A DNA stretch of 30,155 bases. Origin: CAZGOM01 sp964542875 (lineage in GTDB: Bacteria; Planctomycetota; Phycisphaerae; Phycisphaerales; Phycisphaeraceae). This document shows, in pieces, positions 1 to 11,648 of the stretch (its first letter is position 1; every line of letters begins with the position of its first letter). The stretch spans positions 1 through 30,155 of the forward strand of contig CAZIWA010000067.1 in NCBI GenBank assembly GCA_964542875.1. The letters run 5' to 3'. Below the pieces are notes generated by a model. It ran no database searches and was not told where the DNA came from. It saw only the letters and a program-made list of their open reading frames with translations. The position numbers were made by a program, and so were the translations under genes.

Positions 1-96
1 GGGGCGCTGGACGCGGCCGTTTTGAAACCAGCCACGGTGGTCACCCGGAAGCCAGGTTCCATAGGTGGTCCATGTGGTGAAGATTGCGATCGCCAA
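1..96 (-). CDS. REP-associated (IS200-like, Y1) transposase, N-terminal fragment
   Basis: Read on the minus strand, the first 96 bases encode a peptide with the block TWTTYGTWLPGDHRGW followed by an NGR-type stretch. From memory this is the characteristic N-terminal signature of TnpA_REP/RAYT-type Y1 (HUH) transposases, single-strand transposases that act on REP palindromes. The frame is open from an in-frame TAG at about 178-180 to the window edge. The likely start is TTG at 94-96, since no ATG is available between that stop and the motif. The catalytic HUH motif and tyrosine would lie to the left, outside the window, so activity cannot be judged. Family call rests on the motif only; the start is uncertain. 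Confidence 0.6.
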   Translation of the reverse strand, partial: MAIAIFTTWTTYGTWLPGDHRGWFQNGRVQRP

Positions 97-149
97 GATG
101 GGGATGGTAACGGAAGTTTCGAGCGGTGGGGTAGTGCTGATGTTGGCGT

Positions 150-204
150 GGGGGTACTCCGTCGCTGGCGCTTCCGGCTAACGCAGAGCAGAGCAGAGCA
201 GAGG
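150..204. repeat. Repeat-like block between the transposase start and purL
   Basis: Positions about 155-182 carry GTCGCTGGCGCTTCCGGC, which can fold as GCTGG-CGCTT-CCGGC with one G-T pair. From memory this resembles interspersed repeats common in planctomycete genomes; I could not verify that. It is followed by four perfect tandem copies of GCAGA at 183-202. The block lies directly upstream of the transposase fragment and downstream of purL, the position where a REP-type transposase usually carries its cognate repeat. Confidence 0.4.
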
Positions 205-214
205 AGTGGGTGCT

Positions 215-3361
<3,147 letters not shown>

Positions 3362-3424
3362 GCGGTCCGGCTCCCGATTCTGGCGTTTTGGGGTAAGGGG
3401 GACATTATAGCTTGGGATGGGGCT

Positions 3425-3453
3425 GGGGTCTTGGGTCTAAGGTCTGGTCAGAG
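3425..3453 (+). repeat. Period-7 array H1 (GGGTCT family)
   Basis: Four in-phase 7-base units (GGGGTCT, TGGGTCT, AAGGTCT, GGTCAGA) lie in the purL-terC gap. The same family recurs at 6142, 8277, 21781 and 30022. No coding potential was seen. Confidence 0.7.
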
Positions 3454-3489
3454 GCATGGACGGGATGGGGAGGTAATAGAGAGGAGAAG

Positions 3490-3532
3490 AGCGAACCCCT
3501 AAGGCACGAAGACACCAACGAGAAGCCAGAGA
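3490..3532 (+). repeat. CACGAAG-type interspersed repeat, copy 1
   Basis: The block AAGGCACGAAGACACCAA with flanking AACCCC and AGAAGCCAGAGAAGG matches in order and spacing the block near 13886-13938. It is non-coding. From memory such CACGAAGG/CACGAAGA strings are scattered through many bacterial genomes; the origin is unknown to me. Confidence 0.5.
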
Positions 3533-3588
3533 AGGGATGCTGAGTTTTTGATGGATTTATCAGGGTTAAGGGAGGATTTACGAACAGG

Positions 3589-3624
3589 AAAAATGACCAC
3601 AGGCGCCGAAGACGGCGCCTGTGG
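3589..3624 (-). terminator. Intrinsic terminator of terC
   Basis: A perfect 12-bp stem (3597-3608 with 3613-3624, core AGGCGCC/GGCGCCT) with a 4-nt loop begins 24 nt beyond the terC stop codon. On the minus strand it is followed by TCATTTTTCC, giving the T-run of a Rho-independent terminator. Confidence 0.85.
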
Positions 3625-3647
3625 AGGGTGAGGATTGGTTATTGGCT

Positions 3648-4499
<852 letters not shown>

Positions 4500-4647
4500 A
4501 TTTGTGGGTCCGGAGGTGCGGCGTTGGCGCGAATGGTAACCCATTTGGCCTTGTTTGAGGGAAAATAAGATATCCGGTGTGGGGTTTCAGGGGCGATAAA
4601 CGGGGGGCGGTTTTTCGCCGGTCCGGCTGGAGTGAGGTGGGATCAAT

Positions 4648-4661
4648 AGATATTTTTATCT
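4648..4661. promoter_or_regulatory. AT-rich short palindrome upstream of the pncB promoter
   Basis: AGATA-TTTT-TATCT forms 5-bp arms in an AT-rich patch six bases upstream of the predicted -35 box. It may be an UP-like element or a second protein site. Weak on its own. Confidence 0.3.
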
Positions 4662-4666
4662 TAGTG

Positions 4667-4705
4667 TTGATTTTACAATTAGGATGGTGTATAAATAACA
4701 CCATC
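4667..4705 (+). promoter_or_regulatory. pncB promoter with overlapping palindromic operator (putative NrtR site)
   Basis: TTGATT at 4667-4672 and TATAAA at 4690-4695 are separated by exactly 17 bp, a good sigma-70-type promoter. The -10 box sits in a perfect inverted repeat, GATGGTGT (4683-4690), 7-bp spacer, ACACCATC (4698-4705). The arms are 15 bp apart start to start, a spacing suitable for a dimeric winged-helix repressor, and binding would block the -10 box. The NUDIX regulator gene lies in the same cluster, so NrtR is the obvious candidate. The palindrome and promoter are seen directly; the identity of the regulator is inference. Confidence 0.7.
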
Positions 4706-4720
4706 AATTGGAGAAACGTC

Positions 4721-6157
4721 ATGCGGGCTCTGACAGATCTTTACAAACCGGGACTGGCGCTCTTAACGGATCTTTACCAACTGACGATGGCTGCGGGGTA
4801 CTGGAAGCTTGGCCGGGCCGAGGAAGAGGCGGTGTTTCATTTGTTTTTCCGGAAACCGGCGTTTGGGTCGGGGTTCACGGTGGCCGCAGGGTTGGAAGCG
4901 GCGGTGGACTACCTGAAGGAATTGAGATTCACGGAGGATGACACGGCGTACCTGGCGGGCCTGACGGGCAATGACGGGCGGGCGCTGTTTGAAGAAGGGT
5001 TTTTGGCGTACCTGAGGCAGATGCGCTTTACGTGTGATGTGGACGCCGTGCCGGAAGGAACGGTGGTGTTTGCGCAGCAGCCGATGGTCCGGGTGAAGGG
5101 GCCGATCATCCAGGCGCAGATCATCGAGACGCTGCTTTTGAACCTGGTGAACTTCCAGACACTTATCGCGACCAAGGCGGCCCGGGTGTGTCTGGCGGCG
5201 CAGGGGCAGCCGGTGCTGGAGTTTGGGCTGCGGCGGGCTCAGGGCATCGACGGCGGGCTGTCGGCGGCACGGGCGGCGTACATCGGCGGGGTGGCGGCGA
5301 CCTCCAATGTGCTGGCGGGCAAGCTTTACGGCATCCCGGTGCGAGGCACTCACGCGCACAGCTGGGTGATGAGCTTCGAGCGCGAAGATGAAGCATTTGA
5401 CGCCTACGCCAAGGCGCTGCCCAACAACTGCACGTTCCTGGTGGACACCTACGACACGGTGAAGGGTGTGGCCAATGCGATCGCCTCGGGGAATCGGCTA
5501 AAGGGCCTGGGTTACAAGCTGGCGGGCGTGCGGGTGGATTCGGGCGACCTGGCGGGGCTTTCGGCCAAGGCCCGGGCAATGCTCGATGAAGCGGGGTTCA
5601 AGGATGCGTATGTCGTAGGGTCCAATGACCTGGATGAATACGCGATCCAGGAGCTGGTAAACCGGGGCGCTGGGATCGGCGTGTGGGGCGTGGGGACCGC
5701 ATTGGTGACGGGGGGCGATCAGGCGGCGCTGGGTGGTGTCTACAAGCTGGGTGCGGTGCGGGCTGCGGGCGAAAAGGCCTGGCGCGGACGGATGAAGCTG
5801 TCTGAGGAGCCGGGCAAGAGCACGTTGCCGGGTGTGCTGGAGGTGAGGCGGTTTGAGGTGAAAGGGAAGTTTGTGAGGGACGTGATTTACGCGGAGGGTG
5901 CGGAGGTGGAGGCGGCGGACCTGCAGGGTTTGCCGGATTGGGCGGCGGGCGGGGACATGCTGGTGCCTGTCTTCCGGGCGGGCAGATGCGTGTACGACCC
6001 GCCGACGTTGGGAGAGGTGAGGCAGCGAGTGAAGCGGGAACTGGCGGCGCTGCCGGAAGGGTGCCTGAGGCTGGAAGCGCCGGAGCGGTATCCGGTGTGG
6101 ATCGGCAAGAGGCTGGCGGCGGAGAGGGAGAGATTGAGAGAAGGGTCTGGGGTTTAG
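4721..6157 (+). CDS. pncB: Nicotinate phosphoribosyltransferase
   Basis: Converts nicotinate and PRPP to nicotinate mononucleotide (Preiss-Handler NAD salvage, cytoplasm). Family motifs in the 478-aa product include LLTDLYQLTMAAGY at the N-terminus, VNFQTLIATKAARV, LEFGLRRAQG, RGTHAHSWV at 208-216 (H211 or H213 is the usual phosphorylated histidine region), VRVDSGDL and GVWGVGTALVTG. I chose ATG 4721 because GGAGAA lies 7 nt upstream and the conserved N-terminus follows at once; an upstream in-frame ATG at 4577 would run through the promoter and operator. First gene of the NAD salvage cluster; 123 nt separate it from nadE. The last codons and the stop TAG lie in a period-7 repeat, so the C-terminal tail (GSGV) is repeat-derived. 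Confidence 0.95.
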   Translation: MRALTDLYKPGLALLTDLYQLTMAAGYWKLGRAEEEAVFHLFFRKPAFGSGFTVAAGLEAAVDYLKELRFTEDDTAYLAGLTGNDGRALFEEGFLAYLRQMRFTCDVDAVPEGTVVFAQQPMVRVKGPIIQAQIIETLLLNLVNFQTLIATKAARVCLAAQGQPVLEFGLRRAQGIDGGLSAARAAYIGGVAATSNVLAGKLYGIPVRGTHAHSWVMSFEREDEAFDAYAKALPNNCTFLVDTYDTVKGVANAIASGNRLKGLGYKLAGVRVDSGDLAGLSAKARAMLDEAGFKDAYVVGSNDLDEYAIQELVNRGAGIGVWGVGTALVTGGDQAALGGVYKLGAVRAAGEKAWRGRMKLSEEPGKSTLPGVLEVRRFEVKGKFVRDVIYAEGAEVEAADLQGLPDWAAGGDMLVPVFRAGRCVYDPPTLGEVRQRVKRELAALPEGCLRLEAPERYPVWIGKRLAAERERLREGSGV

Positions 6158-6176
6158 GGTCTGAGGTCTGGCCGGA
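6142..6176 (+). repeat. Period-7 array H2, overlapping the pncB stop codon
   Basis: Five in-phase units (AGGGTCT, GGGGTTT, AGGGTCT, GAGGTCT, GGCCGGA) start inside the pncB reading frame and supply its TAG at 6155-6157. Same family as the arrays at 3425, 8277, 21781 and 30022. Confidence 0.75.
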
Positions 6177-6192
6177 GGGGATTGGAGTGAAG

Positions 6193-6255
6193 AGTCGGTG
6201 CGGGATGGCATGCGTAGGAGGCCCTCACCCCGGCCCTCTCCCTGAGGGAGAGGGG
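6193..6255 (+). repeat. REP/MITE-like palindromic element P1
   Basis: AGTCGGTG at 6193, then CCCTCACCCC 29 nt later, then a perfect palindrome CCCTCTCCC-TGA-GGGAGAGGG at 6234-6254. Related copies with similar spacing lie at 11560, 23562 and 28455. In the transcript it would fold as a 9-bp GC-rich hairpin between pncB and nadE; no T-run follows, so it is not a classical terminator, but it could stabilise or separate messages. Confidence 0.75.
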
Positions 6256-6280
6256 TAAGAGGTTTAGAAAGGAGACGGTT

Positions 6281-8269
6281 ATGAGACTTATCAAGATTGC
6301 TGGTGCGGCGCTGAATCAGACTCCATTGGATTGGGACAACAACCTGGGGAATATCCGGGAAGCAATCCGGCAGGGCCGGGAGCTTGGAGTGAGCGTGCTG
6401 TGCCTGCCGGAATTGTGCATCACCGGGTATGGGTGTGAGGATGCGTTTGGATCGCCCGGCGTGTGGGCCCGGGCCTGGGAGGCGCTGGAGGATTTGCTGC
6501 CCGAGACACGGGGGATGGTGGTGACGCTGGGGCTGCCGGTGCTGTTCAACAACGGGCTTTTCAACTGTGTCGCGGTGTGTGTGGACGGCAGGGTGGCTGG
6601 CCTGGTGGCCAAGCGGAACCTGGCGGGTGAAGGCCTGCACTACGAGCCCAGGTGGTTTAAGCCGTGGCCCAGAGGTGTGCGCAGGACGGTGGGTAACGGC
6701 CTGCCGATCGGGGACCTGATGTTCGATGTGGGCGGAGTGAAGATCGGGCTGGAGGTGTGCGAGGACGCATGGGTGGCCAAGCGGCCCGGCGCACAGATGG
6801 CCAGGCGCGGGGTGGATGTGATCCTGAATCCATCGGCCAGCCACTTCGCGTTTGGGAAGTTTGAGGTGCGCAAGCGGTTTGTGATCGAGGGATCGCGGGC
6901 GTTTGGATGCACCTACCTTTATGCGAATTACCTGGGAAACGAAGCGGGCCGAGCGATCTACGATGCGGGTGTGCTGGCGGCATCGGGCGGCGCGCTGGTG
7001 GCGCAGGGGCCGAGGTTCTCGTACGAGCGGGTGTGCGTGACGGCGGTTGAAGTGGATGTGGACGGCACGCGCGCCGGGCAGTGCCGGACGGGCAGCTTCA
7101 AGCCCGACGTGCGGGCGGACAAGGGGTGCGTGGAGGTGGCGTTTGAGTGGCCGATGCGGGGGCCTGAAAAGGGAGGATTGTGCGTCGCGGCGTGGGAGAA
7201 GGGGGCGATCAAAGAAGAGGAATTTACCCGGGCGGTGTGCCTGGGGCTGTGGGATTACTTAAGAAAGAGCAGGTCGCAGGGGTTTGTGGTTTCGCTTTCG
7301 GGCGGCGCGGATTCGGCGTGCGTCGCGGCGCTGTGCGCGATGATGCTGAGGCTGGCGATGGCAGAGATCGGTGAGCCCAGGGTCGTTGAGGCCTTGCCAT
7401 GGCTGGCGTGCGACAACGATGGGTTTGTGGGCCAAGAGAACCTGACGCAGCGCCTGCTGACGTGCGTGTACCAGGCGGCGGCCAGCAGCACGAAGGTGAC
7501 GGAGAACGCCGCAAGGGGCCTGGCGGAGGGGCTTGGCGCGACATACATCAAGCTGGATGTGACCGGGCTGGTGGAGACGTACACACGGGCCGCGGAGGGG
7601 GCGGTGGGACGGGAGCTGACGTGGGACCGAGACGATGTTCCGCTACAGAACATTCAGGCGCGGGTGCGCGGGCCGGGCGTGTGGTTCATCGCGAATTTGA
7701 AGAATGCGCTGCTGCTGGCGACTTCGAACCGGTCGGAGGCGGCGGTGGGGTACGCCACGATGGACGGGGATACCTGCGGCGGTCTTTCGCCGCTGTCGGG
7801 GATAGATAAGGCGTTTATCCGGTCGTACCTGAGGTGGCTGGAAAAGACCGGGCCTGATGGGCTGGGATCGATCGCAGAACTGGCGGGCGTGAATGTGCAG
7901 GCGCCGACTGCGGAACTGAGGCCGGCAGACCGCGGGCAGACGGACGAAGACGATCTGATGCCGTATGAGGTGCTGGAGGAGATCGAAGACCTGGCCATCG
8001 GGCAGAAGCTTTTTCCCAAGGATGTGCTGGCCCGGATCGGCGTGACGTTTGGCGAGTATCCCAGGCAGAAACTTACGGGCTGGGTGGTGAAGTTCTTTGA
8101 ACTCTGGTGCAGGAACCAGTGGAAGCGAGAACGGTACGCGCCGGGGTTTCATGTGGACGACAAGAACCTGGACCCGCGGAGCTGGTGCCGGTTTCCGATT
8201 TTGTCGGGGGGCTTCAGGGAGGAGTTGGCGGAGCTTAAGCGGGGGCATGGGGAGGAGGAGGGGAGGTGA
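6281..8269 (+). CDS. nadE: Glutamine-dependent NAD+ synthetase
   Basis: Performs the last step of NAD synthesis, ATP-dependent amidation of nicotinate adenine dinucleotide with ammonia from glutamine. The 662-aa protein has an N-terminal nitrilase-type glutaminase domain (about 1-290) with triad E44 (LPELCITGYG), K111 (AKRNLAGEG) and C160 (GLEVCEDAW), then an ATP-pyrophosphatase synthetase domain with SGGADS at 340-345 and a NRSEAAVGYATMDGD stretch. Length and layout resemble the long actinobacterial-type enzyme. ATG 6281 has AAGGAGA about 7 nt upstream. Second gene of the NAD salvage cluster; nrtR follows 72 nt later. The downstream gap holds a period-7 array just after the stop. Confidence 0.95.
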   Translation: MRLIKIAGAALNQTPLDWDNNLGNIREAIRQGRELGVSVLCLPELCITGYGCEDAFGSPGVWARAWEALEDLLPETRGMVVTLGLPVLFNNGLFNCVAVCVDGRVAGLVAKRNLAGEGLHYEPRWFKPWPRGVRRTVGNGLPIGDLMFDVGGVKIGLEVCEDAWVAKRPGAQMARRGVDVILNPSASHFAFGKFEVRKRFVIEGSRAFGCTYLYANYLGNEAGRAIYDAGVLAASGGALVAQGPRFSYERVCVTAVEVDVDGTRAGQCRTGSFKPDVRADKGCVEVAFEWPMRGPEKGGLCVAAWEKGAIKEEEFTRAVCLGLWDYLRKSRSQGFVVSLSGGADSACVAALCAMMLRLAMAEIGEPRVVEALPWLACDNDGFVGQENLTQRLLTCVYQAAASSTKVTENAARGLAEGLGATYIKLDVTGLVETYTRAAEGAVGRELTWDRDDVPLQNIQARVRGPGVWFIANLKNALLLATSNRSEAAVGYATMDGDTCGGLSPLSGIDKAFIRSYLRWLEKTGPDGLGSIAELAGVNVQAPTAELRPADRGQTDEDDLMPYEVLEEIEDLAIGQKLFPKDVLARIGVTFGEYPRQKLTGWVVKFFELWCRNQWKRERYAPGFHVDDKNLDPRSWCRFPILSGGFREELAELKRGHGEEEGR

Positions 8270-8270
8270 T

Positions 8271-8311
8271 GAAGAAGGGGCTGGGGTCTGATCAGAGGGA
8301 AAGAGCCGGAG
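8271..8311 (+). repeat. Period-7 array H3 (short allele of the locus at 30010)
   Basis: GGGGCTG, GGGTCTG and ATCAGAG are in phase. The flanks (GAAGAAGGGGCTGGGGTCT before, TCAGAGGGA and GAGCCGGAG after) match those of the array at 30010-30066, which carries exactly two more 7-base units. Lies 1-2 nt after the nadE stop. Confidence 0.75.
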
Positions 8312-8341
8312 TGATGGATGAAACTTTTAAGGAGATGAACC

Positions 8342-9031
8342 ATGGTGTTTACGTATGAATATCCGAGGCCTTGCGTGACGGTGGATTGTGTGGTGTTTGG
8401 GTTGGATGAGGATGAGTTGAGGGTGCTTTTGATACAGAGGGACAATCCGCCGTTTGAGGGGAAGTGGGCGCTGCCGGGCGGGTTTGTGAATATGGATGAA
8501 TCGCTGGAGGCGGCGGCGCTGCGGGAACTTGAGGAAGAGACGGGCGCGAAAAACCTGTTCCTGGAGCAGCTCTACACGTTTGGCGATGTGGGGCGAGACC
8601 CCCGGGACCGGGTGATCACGGTGGCATATTTCGCGCTGGTAAAGCTGTCGGACCAGACCATCCAGGCGGCGACGGATGCGCGCAGCACGCTGTGGTTCAA
8701 CATCAATGAGATTCCGGAACTGGCCTTTGACCATGCCAAGGTGCTGGCCACGGCGTACAACCGGTTGAAAGCCAAAGTGCGCTACCAGCCGGTGGGGTTT
8801 GAGCTGCTGCCGGCGACGTTCACGCTGACACAACTGCAGACGCTTTACGAGACGATTCTGGATCGTCCGCTGGATAAGCGGAACTTCCGGAAAAAGATCC
8901 TCTCGATGGACATCGTGGTGCCCACCGGTCAGGTGCAGCAAGGGGTGTCTCATCGGGCGGCGATGCTCTATCAGTTCGATAAAGCGACGTACGACATCAG
9001 GACGCGGGAGGGGTTCAACTTTGAGTTGTAA
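8342..9031 (+). CDS. nrtR: NrtR-type NUDIX transcriptional regulator of NAD metabolism
   Basis: The 229-aa protein has an N-terminal NUDIX domain with a complete NUDIX box at 47-69 (G47, E53, R61-E62, E65-E66, G68) and a C-terminal region with FTLTQLQTLYE at 160-170 and LDKRNFRKKI at 177-186, a pattern I associate with the winged-helix part of NrtR regulators. NrtR proteins are known repressors of NAD genes that respond to ADP-ribose-type ligands. Because the catalytic box is intact, residual hydrolase activity (ADP-ribose pyrophosphatase-like) is possible; many dedicated NrtR proteins have a degenerate box. AAGGAG precedes ATG 8342 at good distance. Its place between nadE and pncA, and the palindrome at the cluster promoter, support a regulator that also controls itself. 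Confidence 0.85.
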   Translation: MVFTYEYPRPCVTVDCVVFGLDEDELRVLLIQRDNPPFEGKWALPGGFVNMDESLEAAALRELEEETGAKNLFLEQLYTFGDVGRDPRDRVITVAYFALVKLSDQTIQAATDARSTLWFNINEIPELAFDHAKVLATAYNRLKAKVRYQPVGFELLPATFTLTQLQTLYETILDRPLDKRNFRKKILSMDIVVPTGQVQQGVSHRAAMLYQFDKATYDIRTREGFNFEL

Positions 9032-9101
9032 AGAGGAGGTGGAGGGCCGTCAGGCCTCTCCTCCTTCCTTACAACGCCGACTCTTCAAAAGGAGATTTGC
9101 G

Positions 9102-9704
9102 ATGAAAGCTCTGATTCTGGTGGATATTCAAAATGACTTCATGCCCTGGGGATCGCTGCCGGTGAAGAATGCGGATGAAGTGATCCCGGTGGCGAATGAG
9201 TTGATGGCGTCCGGGGCGTTTGGCCTGATTGTGGCGACGCAGGACTTTCACCCTGCGGGACACGGCTCGTTTGCGAGCCTGTACCCAGGGCGCACGCCTG
9301 GGGAGATGGTGCGGCTGGGAGATACTGCTCAAATTTTGTGGCCCGACCACTGCGTGCAGGGAACGGGCGGTGCGCTGTTTGCGCCGGGGTTGAACACGCG
9401 GCTGATCCAGCGTGTGGTGCCCAAGGGGACAGACCCCGGCATCGACAGCTACTCGGGCTTCTTCGACAACGCCCGGAAGAAGGAGACGGGGCTTGCGGAA
9501 TTGTTGAAGGCCGCGGGCGTGACGGAGGTGACGATCGCGGGTGTGGCGACGGATTATTGCGTGCGGTTCACCGTGCTGGATGCGCTTGAGCTTGGGTTTA
9601 AGACACACGTACGCCTGGCGGGGTGCCGGGGCGTGGAGCTGGCGCCCGGGGATATTGAGCGAGCGGTGACGCAGATGCGGGAGAGGGGGGCGGATTGCGG
9701 TTGA
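9102..9704 (+). CDS. pncA: Nicotinamidase
   Basis: Hydrolyses nicotinamide to nicotinate, feeding PncB. The 200-aa product of the cysteine-hydrolase (isochorismatase-like) fold shows the catalytic triad D8 (LVDIQNDF), K108 and C153 (VATDYCV), and the metal site D48, H50, H54 in TQDFHPAGHGSF; WPDHCVQGT at 80-88 is also typical. ATG 9102 follows AAAAGGAGA by about 7 nt; an upstream in-frame ATG at 9021 would overlap the nrtR 3' end and add a non-conserved extension. Last gene of the NAD salvage cluster, 70 nt after nrtR. Convergent with the next gene; I see no clear intrinsic terminator in the 92-nt gap. Confidence 0.95.
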   Translation: MKALILVDIQNDFMPWGSLPVKNADEVIPVANELMASGAFGLIVATQDFHPAGHGSFASLYPGRTPGEMVRLGDTAQILWPDHCVQGTGGALFAPGLNTRLIQRVVPKGTDPGIDSYSGFFDNARKKETGLAELLKAAGVTEVTIAGVATDYCVRFTVLDALELGFKTHVRLAGCRGVELAPGDIERAVTQMRERGADCG

Positions 9705-9796
9705 TCGTGAAGGAGGGGGAACTCTTGCGAAAATCAACCGGATTTGGAGGCGCGTGCAAGCACTGCGTGGGGCCGCGCTGTGCCACCCGGGATGAG

Positions 9797-11467
9797 TCAG
9801 GGCCTGGCTCTTAGCTGGGAGGCGGCGTGGGCGCGCAGGCGGAGGAGCTCGGGATGGTTGGGGATCTGGTTGAGGCCGGCGTCCAGGACGGTGAGGGCGA
9901 GGTCTGGGCGGCGTGCGTTGACATAGAAGAGGGCGAGGTTGAAGTAGCCGTCGGGGAGAGCGGGGTTTAGGTCGACGGCGGCGGCGAGGTGAGGGAGGGC
10001 TTTGTCGGGCTGGCCGTGGATGGCGAAATAGCTGCCGAGATTGGCGTGGGAAACCGCTTGCATCTGGATGGCGGGGATGAGGGTGAGGTTTGAGAAGATG
10101 GTCAAGGGGATGAGAACGGCGATGGCGGCGATCCGGGCGGGGCGGAGGCTGGGGGTGGTGAAGATGATGCGCCAGGGGGCGGCGACGGCGGCGGCGGCGA
10201 AGGGGATGAGCATGAGGATGCCGGGGTAGCGGTAGCGGGCAAAGATGTAGAAGGCGATGACGCTGGCAAAGTAGAGGAAAGTGATGACGTAGAGGGGCAG
10301 GAGACGTTTTCTGTGGGGCCAGGTGAGGAGGAGGCCCACGCCTGCGAGGGGGACCAGGAGGCCGACATGGAGAAGGGAGAGGATGTTTAAGAGGGAGGAG
10401 TATTCGGCCCAGGTGTAGAGGTCTTCGGTGTCGCCCAGTTCGGTGGCGTTGAAGGCGAGGGCGGTTTTGCGGAGCGTGAGTTTGGTGAAGGCGGCGGGGT
10501 TTTGAGTGATGAAGGAGAGGGCTTTGTCCCGCCAATGGTTGGAGACTTCGCCGGGGGTGAGTTTGCGGTTGGCGGCTTGCTCGGCGAGGGCGACGGCGTC
10601 GATGCGTTCGTATTGGGCATCGCCGCGGCCGAAGATGAGGGGTGCGTAGGTGCCGTCGGCGGAGGGGTTGTTGCCGATGTAGAAGTTTGGGCCGAATTGG
10701 GAGGTGGTGAGGTGGAATTCGCCGCCGACGTGTTTGTTGCGGAGGAGGACGGGGAGGAGGACGAGGGCGAAGGCCAGGGCGTAGGGGAGTGCGTGGTTGA
10801 GGAGTGAGCGGGTGAGGGTTTGGAGAGGTGGGGCGGTGGATTTTTTCGAGAGGGCCAGAGAGAGGATGACCAGGCCGGGGAGGAGGAGCGCGATGGGGAG
10901 CGCATTTTCACGGTTTAAGGCAAACAGGCCGGCGGTGAGGCCCAGGGCTGCGGACCAGAGCACTGTGCGCGGGTGGCTGGGCGAGGGGCGGCAGAGGCGT
11001 GAGAGCGCCAGAAGGAGCAGGGCGATGAGGAAGCTGTCGAGCGCGGACTTTTGAATGATGAGGTCGAAGAAAATGGCGACGGGGAAGAGGGCGAGGATGA
11101 TGCCGGCGAAGAGGCCGGTCTTGGGGTTGAAGAATCGGCGGGCGGCATCAAAAAGGGCGACACAGGCGAGGCTGCCCAGGATGGACTGGATGATGCGCAC
11201 GGCGGTGAGGGAAGGGCCAAAGACCTTGTAGATGAGGGCGAGGAAGTAGGAGTAGAGGGGGGACTGGTAGAAGACTTCGGTGCCGATCCAGTCGCCCTGG
11301 GAGATGCGGATGGCCCACTCGTGATAAGCCTTGGAATCGCCGAGGATGACGGCCAGGACGTCTGAGCCATGGAGCTGGAAGAGGATGGCGAGGCGGATGG
11401 CCAGGGCGAAGAAGAAGAGCCCGGCAAGGGTGAGGAGGTGGCGGGATTTTTGCGGGGTGAGGGTCAC
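9797..11467 (-). CDS. GT39-like membrane glycosyltransferase with C-terminal TPR repeats
   Basis: A 556-aa polytopic membrane protein with about ten hydrophobic helices. It resembles the ArnT/PMT (GT39, GT-C fold) family: the first periplasmic loop carries GDSKAYHEWA with D44, the position of the catalytic acidic residue, followed by YQSPLYSYFLALIY. Such enzymes transfer sugars from lipid carriers to proteins or lipids on the outer face of the membrane; donor and acceptor cannot be read here. Residues about 470-552 form two or three TPR-like repeats (ANLGSYFAIHGQPDKALPHL, DGYFNLALFYVNARRPDLAL) after the last helix. Monocistronic and convergent with pncA. The start ATG lies at 11465-11467. Confidence 0.75.
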   Translation of the reverse strand: MTLTPQKSRHLLTLAGLFFFALAIRLAILFQLHGSDVLAVILGDSKAYHEWAIRISQGDWIGTEVFYQSPLYSYFLALIYKVFGPSLTAVRIIQSILGSLACVALFDAARRFFNPKTGLFAGIILALFPVAIFFDLIIQKSALDSFLIALLLLALSRLCRPSPSHPRTVLWSAALGLTAGLFALNRENALPIALLLPGLVILSLALSKKSTAPPLQTLTRSLLNHALPYALAFALVLLPVLLRNKHVGGEFHLTTSQFGPNFYIGNNPSADGTYAPLIFGRGDAQYERIDAVALAEQAANRKLTPGEVSNHWRDKALSFITQNPAAFTKLTLRKTALAFNATELGDTEDLYTWAEYSSLLNILSLLHVGLLVPLAGVGLLLTWPHRKRLLPLYVITFLYFASVIAFYIFARYRYPGILMLIPFAAAAVAAPWRIIFTTPSLRPARIAAIAVLIPLTIFSNLTLIPAIQMQAVSHANLGSYFAIHGQPDKALPHLAAAVDLNPALPDGYFNLALFYVNARRPDLALTVLDAGLNQIPNHPELLRLRAHAASQLRARP

Positions 11468-11493
11468 GGGAGGAGTGTAACGGATGAAGGGAG

Positions 11494-11534
11494 GTCAGAT
11501 GTCAGATGTATGAAGTTGGATGTTGGATGTTTTT
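11494..11534 (+). repeat. Period-7 array H4 (AGATGT family)
   Basis: In-phase units GTCAGAT (twice), GTATGAA and GTTGGAT (twice) end in GATGTTTTT. The same unit family and the same GATGTTTTT end occur at 21781-21846 and 28406-28433. Lies between the glycosyltransferase start and the peptidase gene. Confidence 0.75.
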
Positions 11535-11559
11535 CGGAGAGGAGTTTGGAGGGCGGGGG

Positions 11560-11624
11560 AGTCGTTGGGTGGAGGGTGTTTGCTGGCGGCCCTCACCCTA
11601 ACCCTTGCCCGGTGGGGGCGGGGA
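11560..11624 (+). repeat. REP/MITE-like palindromic element P2 (degenerate)
   Basis: AGTCGTTG at 11560 is followed exactly 30 nt later by CCCTCACCC, then CCCTTGCCC-GGTG-GGGGCGGGG, a decayed version of the palindrome at 6234, 23602 and 28497. The preceding 8 bases CTGGCGGC also match other copies. It lies 25 nt before the chosen peptidase start. Confidence 0.6.
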
Positions 11625-11648
11625 CCGGAAACGGTAGGATGTTGGTCT

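Noticed and set aside
4577..4720. Upstream ATG extension of pncB
   Set aside because: It would translate the promoter and operator; the strong ribosome binding site and conserved N-terminus fit ATG 4721.
6234..6254. Palindrome P1 as an intrinsic terminator
   Set aside because: There is no T-run after the stem, and the same palindrome occurs inside a coding region and before start codons.
9069..10535. A 488-codon minus-strand frame opposite pncA and over the glycosyltransferase gene
   Set aside because: The product is His/Arg/Pro-rich low-complexity sequence, typical of a shadow frame, and it conflicts with two well-supported genes.
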